From Pseudomonadota bacterium (lineage in GTDB: Bacteria; Pseudomonadota; Alphaproteobacteria; Acetobacterales; Acetobacteraceae), in assembly GCA_021828605.1 (NCBI GenBank), contig JAJZEG010000280.1, forward strand, positions 1 through 9,254: DNA of 9,254 bases, given 5' to 3'. Shown one piece after another: positions 1 to 5,941 of this stretch; position 1 is the stretch's first letter; every line of letters starts with the position of its first letter. The notes below the pieces were generated by a model, which was not told the DNA's origin, did no database searches, and worked only from the letters and a program-made list of their open reading frames with translations. A program made the translations under genes and the position numbers.

Positions 1-315
1 GCATAGTTTGACGCAGCTGGGGGTGATCACGATGGGCCGGTTGATCAGGATCGGGTGGGCGATCATGGCATCGAGCAAGGCGGCGTCGGGGAGATCGGGG
101 TTATCGAGGGCGAGATCGGTATAAGGCGGGACGTTGGTGCGCAGGATGGCGCGGACCGGGGTGCCGATGCGGGTGATCAGATCGGCGAGTTCGGCGCGGC
201 TGGGTGGGGTGATCAGATATTCGATGATGGTGGGCTCGATGCCCGCCGCGCGGATATGGGCCAGCACGTTGCGCGAAGTGCCGCAGGCGGGGTTGTGATA
301 GATGGTTACGGGCAT
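1..315 (-). CDS. arsC: Arsenate reductase ArsC, glutaredoxin-dependent type, C-terminus cut by window edge
   Basis: Cytoplasmic enzyme that reduces arsenate to arsenite, which is then exported or sequestered. The first 105 residues are present. They begin MPVTIYHNPACGTSRN, the active-site signature of the R773-type ArsC family, with the catalytic cysteine at residue 11. Arginines matching the family's arsenate-binding residues are visible in VRAILRTN (Arg59) and ILINRP (Arg93). R773-type proteins are about 140 aa, so roughly 35 residues lie beyond position 1, including the third conserved arginine expected just after the final visible LC. The ATG at 313-315 sits inside the end of arsR (10-nt overlap), with a GGAG at 327-330 as a rather distant ribosome site, so translation is probably coupled to arsR. 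Spx and YfgD are relatives in the same fold, but the CGTSRN motif favours a true arsenate reductase. A cysteine at residue 101, in the segment where R773 has LGTR, is a small oddity. Confidence 0.93.
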   Translation of the reverse strand, partial: MPVTIYHNPACGTSRNVLAHIRAAGIEPTIIEYLITPPSRAELADLITRIGTPVRAILRTNVPPYTDLALDNPDLPDAALLDAMIAHPILINRPIVITPSCVKLC

Positions 316-662
316 GGCGGGCGAGGCTCCGGCTGGATTTGAGGTTGGATGCAGGCGGTTGGGGTGGGTTGGCCGCAACAATTTTCCAGCAAATAGGCAA
401 CGAGACCGTTAATCGCGGTGAAATTGGCGGCGTAGATGATGTGGCGGCTGGCGCGGCGCTGGGTGATCAGGCCGGCATGGTGCAAAGCTTGCAGGTGAAA
501 GGTCAGGCTGGAGGGGATCAGGGTGAGACGTTCGGCGAGATCGCCCGCATTGATACCAATGGGGCCGGCTTGGATGAGCAAACGGAACGCGGCGAGGCGG
601 TGTTCATGGGCGAGGGCGGCTAAAGCGGCGACGATGGGGGCGGATTGTTGATTGGCGGTCAT
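306..662 (-). CDS. arsR: ArsR-family metalloregulatory repressor with C-terminal Cys-Cys site
   Basis: 118-aa winged-helix repressor, expected to bind its own promoter and release it when arsenite or antimonite binds. The wHTH spans roughly residues 8-85, with recognition helix SSLTFHLQALHHAGLI and a beta-hairpin wing around QRRASRHIIYA. The CxC motif found in the DNA-binding region of plasmid R773 ArsR is absent. Instead there is a vicinal pair Cys95-Cys96 (ENCCGQ), then Cys104 and Cys117. This resembles the Acidithiobacillus ferrooxidans ArsR type, whose As(III) ligands are known to be C-terminal (Cys95, Cys96, Cys102). First gene of a minus-strand unit with arsC. No strong Shine-Dalgarno precedes the ATG at 662. 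Autoregulation through the palindrome at 701-716 is inferred. The ArsR identity is firm; the exact inducer is not. Confidence 0.93.
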   Translation of the reverse strand: MTANQQSAPIVAALAALAHEHRLAAFRLLIQAGPIGINAGDLAERLTLIPSSLTFHLQALHHAGLITQRRASRHIIYAANFTAINGLVAYLLENCCGQPTPTACIQPQIQPEPRPPCP

Positions 663-697
663 GGGTGTCGATTCCGGTGATCAAACGACTCTTTGAG

Positions 698-727
698 AAT
701 TATCGAAATGTTGATAGGAAATTATCG
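698..727. repeat. Direct repeat of AATTATCG, 22 bp apart
   Basis: AATTATCG occurs at 698-705 and again at 720-727, a spacing close to two helical turns, so both copies face the same side of the DNA. The first copy overlaps the candidate operator at 701-716. It may mark a second regulator half-site, or may be chance in an AT-rich stretch. Confidence 0.4.
701..716. promoter_or_regulatory. Candidate ArsR operator (imperfect palindrome)
   Basis: TATCGAAATGTTGATA is an imperfect inverted repeat with outer arms TATC/GATA and six of eight positions symmetric. It is AT-rich, lies 39 bp upstream of the arsR start, and overlaps the possible arsR -10 box at 699-704. Position and form suit an ArsR-family dimer. 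Binding is inferred, and lutB could also be affected because the site is shared by the divergent unit. Confidence 0.45.
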
Positions 728-781
728 CGCGCGGGGCAAGGGGCTGCTTTCGCGACGGCGCGGCGTGGGGTAGTCTGTGGT

Positions 782-787
782 GAGGAG
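782..787 (+). promoter_or_regulatory. Ribosome binding site of lutB
   Basis: GAGGAG lies 5 nt before the ATG at 793 and is a strong Shine-Dalgarno match. It fixes the lutB start and shows that lutB is translated independently, so no lutA gene need precede it. Confidence 0.8.
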
Positions 788-792
788 TAAAA

Positions 793-2214
793 ATGCAAAA
801 TACCAGTCCGGCTTTTCGCGAAAATGTTGCTCATGCCCTGGTCGATCCGGGGTTACAACGCGCTTTGGGGCGGGCGAAAAAACCGTTTGCCCAGGTGCGC
901 GCGCATGCGGTGGCGAATTTGCCTGAGTTCGAGGCGCTGCGCGACACCGCGAAGGCGATTAAGGATCATAGCCTCGCGCATTTGGATTTTTATTTGGAGC
1001 ATTATGCGGCGGCCGTGGAGGCGCAAGGCGGGGTGGTGCATTGGGCGCGCACGGCTGCGGATGCGCGGGCGCAGATTTTGGCGATTTGTCAGGCGGCGGG
1101 GGCGCGGACCGTGACCAAGGGCAAATCGATGATTTCGGAGGAAATCGCGCTGAATGATTTTCTGGCGGCAAATGAAGTGGTGCCGATTGAGACCGATTTG
1201 GGTGAGTATGTTTTGCAACTGCGTGATGAGGCGCCGAGCCATATTATTGGCCCGGCTTTTCATTTGAACCGCGAGGATTGGGAGGCGAGTTTTCGCAAGG
1301 CACATACCCATTTGCCCGCTGATCGGGTGTTTGCCGAGAAGCGCGATATTCAGGCCGAGGCGCGCGCGGTGTTGCGCGAGAAATTTCTGGCCGCCGATGT
1401 TGGGATTACCGGTGCGAATTTTCTGGTGGCGGAGACGGGATCGTCGGTGATTGTCACCAATGAGGGCAATGGCGATCTGACCCAGACCTTGCCGCGCGTG
1501 CATATTGTGCTGGCGAGTATTGAGAAAGTGGTGCCGACGATTGAGGATACATTGTCGCTATTGCGGGTGCTCGCGCGCTCGGCGACCGGGCAGGAATTTT
1601 CGGTCTATACCACCTTCTCGACCGGGCCAGCGCGCAGTGCCGATTTGGATGGACCCAGAGAATATCATGTGGTGTTGCTGGATAATGGCCGCTCGAACAT
1701 GATTGGCAGCGCGTTTCAGGATATGCTGCGCTGTATTCGCTGCTCGGCCTGTATGAATCATTGCCCGGTTTATTTATCGGTGGGCGGCCATGCCTACGGC
1801 TCGATGTATTCAGGGCCGATGGGGTCGGTGTTGACGCCAGCGATTTTTGGGCTGGATCAGGGGAATTTGCTGCCGAACGCCTCGACCTTTTGCGGTAAAT
1901 GCGAGACCGTGTGTCCGGTGAAAATTCCGTTGACCGGCTTGATGCGCCATTGGCGCGAGCGGGAATTCGAGCGGCATTTGACGCCGGTGGCGATGCGGTA
2001 CGGGTTAGGGGTTTGGGGATTTATCGCGCGCAGACCAGCACTTTATCGGATCCTGACGCGCATTGCCGCGATGGGGTTAGGCATGTTGGGGGCTAAATCC
2101 GGGCGGTTTCGCTGGTTGCCGTTGGCCGGGGCTTGGACGCGGGATCGGGATATGCCAGCGCCCGAGGGTGAGACGTTTTTTGCGCGACTGCACCGGATGG
2201 AGCGCGGGCGATGA
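793..2214 (+). CDS. lutB: Lactate-utilisation iron-sulfur protein LutB (LldF/YkgF family)
   Basis: 473-aa iron-sulfur electron-transfer subunit of the LutABC (LldEFG) complex, which oxidises L-lactate to pyruvate in many bacteria. A LUD domain covers about residues 70-300, with TKGKSMISEEI near 108 and AETGSS at 213. Two ferredoxin-like motifs follow: C314-x2-C317-x2-C320-x3-C324-P and C367-x2-C370-x3-C374-P, with SGPMGSVLTP between them as in the family. The tail from about 385 corresponds to the LutB C-terminal region. Length and motif order are normal. The protein has no signal peptide and is presumably cytoplasmic. It overlaps lutC by 4 nt (ATGA), so the two are coupled. The usual partner lutA, an Fe-S protein with CCG repeats, is not upstream, where the divergent ars unit lies, nor downstream. 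The start is supported by GAGGAG at 782-787. Family assignment is secure; lactate as substrate is inferred from the family. Confidence 0.93.
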   Translation: MQNTSPAFRENVAHALVDPGLQRALGRAKKPFAQVRAHAVANLPEFEALRDTAKAIKDHSLAHLDFYLEHYAAAVEAQGGVVHWARTAADARAQILAICQAAGARTVTKGKSMISEEIALNDFLAANEVVPIETDLGEYVLQLRDEAPSHIIGPAFHLNREDWEASFRKAHTHLPADRVFAEKRDIQAEARAVLREKFLAADVGITGANFLVAETGSSVIVTNEGNGDLTQTLPRVHIVLASIEKVVPTIEDTLSLLRVLARSATGQEFSVYTTFSTGPARSADLDGPREYHVVLLDNGRSNMIGSAFQDMLRCIRCSACMNHCPVYLSVGGHAYGSMYSGPMGSVLTPAIFGLDQGNLLPNASTFCGKCETVCPVKIPLTGLMRHWREREFERHLTPVAMRYGLGVWGFIARRPALYRILTRIAAMGLGMLGAKSGRFRWLPLAGAWTRDRDMPAPEGETFFARLHRMERGR

Positions 2215-2903
2215 GTGAGACAGCACAGCGGGACGCGATGTTGGCGGCGATTCGCCACGGGCTGCGGCGGGGGGCGCTGCCTGCGGATCAGGCGGCGATG
2301 CTGCGCGGGCGGATGGCCGCGCATCCGCGCCAGATAATTCCGGCGCGCACCGCGTTGGATCAAGAGGGTTTGATTGGCTTGTTTACCGCCCACGCAATTC
2401 GCGAATATTGCACGGTGGCGCGGGTGGCGACGCGGGCGGATTTGCCAGCTGCGGTTGCCGATTATTTGCGGGCGCAAAACCTGCCTATGGCGATGGTGGC
2501 CGCCCCGCATCCGGCGTTGCGGGGCGTTGATTGGTCGGGCGGGATGCTTGAGGTGCGGTTCGGGCGGGCGGAGCCGGGGGATTTAGTGGCGATCCAGGAA
2601 GCGTTCGCCGGGATTGCCGAAACCGGAACGTTGCTGCTGCCGTCAGGAGCACAGACGCCGACCACGCTGAACTTATTGCCCGATACCGCGATTGTGGTGC
2701 TGCCCGCGCGCCGAGTGATGGGGCCGTATGAGGATGCGTTTGATGCGTTGCGCGCGCAGGGCCCGATGCCGCGTAACGTGATGTTAGTAACCGGGCCGTC
2801 GCGTTCGGCGGATATTGAACGGACATTGGAATTAGGCGCGCATGGGCCGCGCCGCTTGCATATTATGGTGATTGACGATGATCCGGTTTCGGCACCGGGT
2901 TAG
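2211..2903 (+). CDS. lutC: Lactate-utilisation protein LutC (LUD domain, LldG/YkgG family)
   Basis: 230-aa LUD-domain protein, the small subunit that accompanies LutB in L-lactate oxidation. The N-terminal 50 residues form a variable helical region. The LUD core runs from about 65 to 222, with AETGTLLLPSG at 136-146 and TGPSRSADIE at 194-203, followed by LELGAHGPRRLHI, which is typical of the family's end. The AETG motif echoes the same motif in LutB, consistent with their shared domain. Its ATG overlaps the lutB TGA in an ATGA junction, and its 3' end overlaps the following Smr gene by about 26 nt. It has no cysteine cluster of its own, as expected. The biochemical role of LutC within the complex is poorly defined in general. 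Confidence 0.9.
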   Translation: MSETAQRDAMLAAIRHGLRRGALPADQAAMLRGRMAAHPRQIIPARTALDQEGLIGLFTAHAIREYCTVARVATRADLPAAVADYLRAQNLPMAMVAAPHPALRGVDWSGGMLEVRFGRAEPGDLVAIQEAFAGIAETGTLLLPSGAQTPTTLNLLPDTAIVVLPARRVMGPYEDAFDALRAQGPMPRNVMLVTGPSRSADIERTLELGAHGPRRLHIMVIDDDPVSAPG

Positions 2904-3447
2904 AACGCCCGCAGAGCGCGCGCTCGATCAGGCGGTCTGGGCGCAGTATGCGGCGTCAGTGCGGCCCCTGCCCGGCCGTGACGTGCCGTCGATCCCGCCT
3001 GCACCAGTCCCGTCGGTTGTCAAGCTTGCAGCGCCCGCCGTTGATGTGACCGCGCCGGTCGCTGTGCGCGCGCGAAAAGCTGCGTTGGCGCGGATTGAGG
3101 TCGGCGCGGTGCCGTCAGGGTTGGATAAAGGCAGTTCGCAGCGTTTTCGCGCCGGACGGATTATGCCGACGCGGCGTTTGGATTTGCACGGCATGACGGT
3201 GGCGCGCGCGCATCCGGCGGTGATTGCGCTGATTGAACAGGCGGCGGCGTGCGGCGAGCGTTGCGTGGAAATTGTCACCGGCAGCGGGCCGCGCGGCGCG
3301 GAGGGGTTTTTAGGGGTGTTGCAGCGCGAGGTGCCGTTTTGGTTGAATGAGCCGGGATTGCGCGCGCAGATATTAGCACTCAGCCATCCGCATCCGAACA
3401 ATCCAGGCGCCATCCGCGTGCTGATCCGGCGCAAGCGGGGCGATTAA
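2878..3447 (+). CDS. Smr (MutS2 C-terminal-like) domain protein
   Basis: About 189 aa. An arginine-rich N-terminus (RTPAERALDQAVW) and a low-complexity Pro/Ala/Val linker (about 35-75) lead into a C-terminal Smr domain. The domain shows LDLHGMTVARAH from residue 101 and IVTGSGPRGAEGFLGVL near 132-148, then VPFWL and an IRVLIRR end. Smr domains are known as nucleic-acid binding or nicking modules; stand-alone alphaproteobacterial members have no settled function. The glycine loop reads GSG where many members have GKG. I chose the ATG at 2878; a TTG at 2872 in the same frame would add two residues. Neither has a good Shine-Dalgarno, so translation probably depends on lutC, which ends at 2903 inside this gene. 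A functional link to lactate use is not evident. Confidence 0.85.
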   Translation: MIRFRHRVRTPAERALDQAVWAQYAASVRPLPGRDVPSIPPAPVPSVVKLAAPAVDVTAPVAVRARKAALARIEVGAVPSGLDKGSSQRFRAGRIMPTRRLDLHGMTVARAHPAVIALIEQAAACGERCVEIVTGSGPRGAEGFLGVLQREVPFWLNEPGLRAQILALSHPHPNNPGAIRVLIRRKRGD

Positions 3448-4499
3448 TTTACCCCTTGGAAGGCGGCGATGGTTTCATCGATATCGGCTTGCGAAACATC
3501 CAGATGGGTGCAGAGACGGAGCCGTTTGGAACTCATCACCGACACCATAATGCCGTGATTGAGCAAGGCGGTCGCCCAATCGGTGGGGCTGCGTTGCGGG
3601 TCGGTCACGTCGAGATAGACCAGGTTGGTTTCCGGCGTTTGCACGCTGAGACCGGGAATAGTTTGCAGCCCGGCAGCGAGACGTTTGGCATTGGCGTGAT
3701 CATCGGCCAGACGCTCAATATGGTGATCGAGTGCATACAGGCAGGCGGCGGCACAGACCCCGCCTTGGCGCAGGGCGCCGCCCATGCGTTGTTTCCAGAG
3801 CCAGGCACGATCGATCAGGCTGCGCGAGCCCGCAAGCACCGCACCAAGCGGCGCGCCGAGGCCTTTGGTGAAATCGAGCCACACCGTATCAAACCCGGCA
3901 GCGTAGTCAGCGGCGGCAATGTTAGTTGCGACCACCGCGTTCATTAGCCGCGCGCCATCCATGTGCGTGGCCAAACCTGCCTGATGGGCGATGCTGGTAA
4001 TTTTAGCCAGAGTCGCCAACGGCCAGATGGTGCCGCCGCCTAGATTGGCGGTTTGTTCGGCGACTAACAAGGTTTGCGGGGCGGCATAGCGCGAACGGTC
4101 GGTGAGTGACGCGCACAGAGTATCGGCGCTGAACATGCCGTGTTCGCCGGGGAGCGGCAGCACCCGCGCGCCCGCTAACGCGCCGGGCGCACCGCCTTCG
4201 GCGGTGATAATATGGGCGGTTTCATGCGCGATGATTTCATCGCCGGGACGGCAATGGGTCAGGATCGCGATTTCATTGCACATGGTGCCGGTGGGCAGAA
4301 ACATCGCGGCTTCTTTGCCGAACAAGGTCGCCACCCGCGCGCAGAGCGCGTTGATGGTGGGGTCCATGCCGCGCTGTTCATCGCCGACTTCGGCATCGAG
4401 CATGGTTTCACGCATGGCGCGCGAGGGCTTGGTTTGGGTATCCGAATAGAGATTGATCCGCACCGGTACGGCGGGGTTCGGCATGATCGGCGTGTACAT
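3444..4499 (-). CDS. ltaE: Low-specificity L-threonine aldolase (PLP-dependent)
   Basis: 351-aa fold-type I PLP enzyme that cleaves L-threonine or allo-threonine to glycine and acetaldehyde. Visible landmarks are YSDTQTKPSRAM at 18-29, the PLP-stacking His92 in AHETAH, the PLP-ring Asp181 and Arg184 in HMDGARLMNA, the Schiff-base Lys212 in DFTKGLGAPLG, RMGGALRQGG at 238-247, and the carboxylate-binding arginine near 326-328 in SSKRLRLCTH. Length is normal for the family. The ATG at 4499 lies 3 nt after the COQ10-family stop, so the gene is probably the last of the PDH/lip operon. An ATG at 4484 (MPNPAV) is an alternative, since the conserved part begins near residue 14; neither start has a clear ribosome site. 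Its stop shares TTAA with the convergent Smr gene. A closely related beta-hydroxy amino acid aldolase remains possible. Confidence 0.92.
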   Translation of the reverse strand: MYTPIMPNPAVPVRINLYSDTQTKPSRAMRETMLDAEVGDEQRGMDPTINALCARVATLFGKEAAMFLPTGTMCNEIAILTHCRPGDEIIAHETAHIITAEGGAPGALAGARVLPLPGEHGMFSADTLCASLTDRSRYAAPQTLLVAEQTANLGGGTIWPLATLAKITSIAHQAGLATHMDGARLMNAVVATNIAAADYAAGFDTVWLDFTKGLGAPLGAVLAGSRSLIDRAWLWKQRMGGALRQGGVCAAACLYALDHHIERLADDHANAKRLAAGLQTIPGLSVQTPETNLVYLDVTDPQRSPTDWATALLNHGIMVSVMSSKRLRLCTHLDVSQADIDETIAAFQGVN

Positions 4500-4502
4500 G
4501 GA

Positions 4503-4970
4503 TTATGCTTTCGCTGAGAGGGAAACAGGGGCCGGTTGCGGCGCGCCGTAACGCTCGCGCGCGCGGCGCAGGAAGGCGGCAACCATCCGACGGACCGCCT
4601 CGCCGAAGACGGGGCCGATGGCTTTTTGCAGGAGTAGGCTGCGAAATTCGAAATCGACGAAAAAATCGATCAGGGTGCCGCGCGGATCGGGGGAGAAGCG
4701 CCATTCATTGCGCAAATATTTGAATGGACCGTTTTCGTAACGAACTTGGATCAAAGAGGGTGCATCGAGACTGACCCGCGAGGTGAAGCTTTCGCGAAAC
4801 GGACCGAACCCGATGGTTAAATCAGCGACCAGTTCATTGCCTTCATGCGAGCGGATCCGCGCGCCGATGCACCAAGGCAGGAATTGCGGATATTTGCCGA
4901 CATCGGCCACCAGATCGAACATTTGTTCGGGGCTGTAGGGCACGCGTTTCTGTTCGGCGTATTTGGGCAT
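4503..4970 (-). CDS. COQ10/RatA-family START-domain (polyketide cyclase-like) protein
   Basis: 155-aa single-domain SRPBCC/START protein. MPKYAEQKRVPYSPEQMFDL followed by VGKYPQFLPWC at 25-35 is the hallmark of the COQ10/RatA family, and a C-terminal amphipathic helix (KAIGPVFGEAVRRMVAAFLRR, roughly 115-135) closes the lipid-binding groove. Yeast Coq10 binds coenzyme Q and is needed for normal respiration; E. coli RatA has been described as a ribosome-association toxin, and bacterial members are often labelled as toxin on that basis. The position directly after lipA (2-nt gap) in a PDH operon supports a respiratory, ubiquinone-related role here. No antitoxin gene is adjacent, so the toxin label is not supported by context. 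Translation is probably coupled to lipA. Confidence 0.87.
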   Translation of the reverse strand: MPKYAEQKRVPYSPEQMFDLVADVGKYPQFLPWCIGARIRSHEGNELVADLTIGFGPFRESFTSRVSLDAPSLIQVRYENGPFKYLRNEWRFSPDPRGTLIDFFVDFEFRSLLLQKAIGPVFGEAVRRMVAAFLRRARERYGAPQPAPVSLSAKA

Positions 4971-4972
4971 GG

Positions 4973-5935
4973 CTACGAGGCCTGACGTGCCGCGCGGGCG
5001 GCGCGCAGGGCGGCGAAGTCAGCATCGGCATGATAGGAGGAGCGGGTCAGCGGTGTTGCCGAGACCATTAAAAAGCCCTTGGCGCGGGCCAGGGCCGCGA
5101 GGTCCTCGAACTCATCGGGCGGGATAAAACGCTCAACCGCCGCGTGTTTTACTGTTGGTTGCAAATATTGGCCGATGGTCAGGAAGTCGACATCGGCGAT
5201 GCGCAAATCATCCATCACCTGCCCAATTTCGGCACGGGTTTCGCCGAGCCCAACCATCAGGCCGGATTTGGTGAATAGGTGCGGATCACAGGCTTTGGCC
5301 TGATCGAGCAGGCGGAGTGATTGGAAATAGCGCGCGCCGGGGCGGATGGTGGGGTAGAGGCGCGGCACGGTTTCCAGATTATGGTTGAACACGTCAGGCC
5401 TGGCGGCGGCGACGATTTCGACCGCACCGGGTTTGCGCAAAAAATCCGGCGTGAGGATTTCGATGGTGGTGGTGGGGGTTGCAGCGCGAATGGCGCTGAT
5501 CACCGCGGCGAAATGGGCGGCACCGCCATCGGCCAGATCATCGCGATCAACCGAGGTGATCACCACATGACGGAGCGATAATTTTTGCACGGCGGCGGCG
5601 ACGCGGGCGGGTTCGTCGGCGGCGAGCGGGTTGGGTTGACCGGTGGTCACATTGCAAAAAGCGCAGGCCCGCGTGCAGATTTCACCCATGATCATCATGG
5701 TGGCGTGGCGCTGTGACCAGCATTCGCCGATATTCGGGCAGGCGGCTTCCTCGCAGACGGTCACCAGGCCGCCGGCGCGCATCAGCTCACGGGTTTCGAC
5801 ATAGATCGGGTGCGTGGGCGCCTTGACCCGGATCCAGGCAGGTTTGCGCTGGATCGGGTTGTCGGGCCGATGGTGCTTTTCGGGATGGCGCGGCTTGTCG
5901 CCCCCGCTTCGCCGATGATCGATTTCAATGCGCAT
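4973..5935 (-). CDS. lipA: Lipoyl synthase LipA (radical SAM)
   Basis: 320-aa radical-SAM enzyme that inserts two sulfur atoms into octanoyl groups on E2 and H-protein lipoyl domains. The auxiliary 4Fe-4S cluster cysteines are C61-x4-C66-x5-C72 ([12 protein letters not shown]), and the radical-SAM cluster is C87-x3-C91-x2-C94 (CTRACAFC). The conserved RSSYHAD motif at 298-304 supplies the serine ligand of the auxiliary cluster. All catalytic residues are present and length is standard. A basic, His-rich N-terminal 30 residues ([18 protein letters not shown]) precede the core, as in many alphaproteobacterial LipA. It starts 6 nt after the lpd stop and ends 2 nt before the COQ10-family gene. 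The octanoyltransferase gene lipB is not in the window. No strong Shine-Dalgarno is seen. Confidence 0.97.
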   Translation of the reverse strand: MRIEIDHRRSGGDKPRHPEKHHRPDNPIQRKPAWIRVKAPTHPIYVETRELMRAGGLVTVCEEAACPNIGECWSQRHATMMIMGEICTRACAFCNVTTGQPNPLAADEPARVAAAVQKLSLRHVVITSVDRDDLADGGAAHFAAVISAIRAATPTTTIEILTPDFLRKPGAVEIVAAARPDVFNHNLETVPRLYPTIRPGARYFQSLRLLDQAKACDPHLFTKSGLMVGLGETRAEIGQVMDDLRIADVDFLTIGQYLQPTVKHAAVERFIPPDEFEDLAALARAKGFLMVSATPLTRSSYHADADFAALRAARAARQAS

Positions 5936-5941
5936 GATGGC

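Larger units (their letters stand above)
663..792. promoter_or_regulatory. Divergent intergenic promoter region between arsR and lutB
   Basis: This 130-bp gap is the only sizeable non-coding DNA in the window and must hold the start signals for both arsR (minus) and lutB (plus). Its centre, about 690-727, is clearly AT-rich compared with the flanking GC-rich DNA, as expected for promoters. On the minus strand a GATAAT hexamer (699-704) is a possible -10 box for arsR; I cannot assign a good -35. I find no convincing sigma-70 pair for lutB. Two GANTC sequences lie at 670-674 and 687-691; this is the motif methylated by CcrM in many alphaproteobacteria. Confidence 0.6.

Noticed and set aside
55..623. 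Plus-strand open frames across the arsC-arsR region
   Set aside because: Gly/Asp-rich low-complexity translations antisense to two clearly recognisable genes on the minus strand.
853..1503. Open frame on the minus strand (216 codons) opposite lutB
   Set aside because: Arg/His/Gln-rich translation without motifs, antisense to an intact lutB; treated as a shadow.
1..3447. Mobile island or defence system carrying the ars and lut genes
   Set aside because: No integrase, transposase, terminal repeats, tRNA or attachment-like duplication is visible, and all genes fall in known metabolic or resistance families.
4190..4206. Perfect hairpin CACCGCC-TTC-GGCGGTG
   Set aside because: It lies inside conserved ltaE codons (Glu-Gly-Gly-Ala region), has no following T-tract on either strand, and is easily formed by GC-rich codons, so it is not called as a terminator.
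4503..4970. Toxin of a type II toxin-antitoxin system
   Set aside because: Family similarity to RatA alone suggests this; no antitoxin gene is adjacent and the lipA/PDH context points to a housekeeping role.
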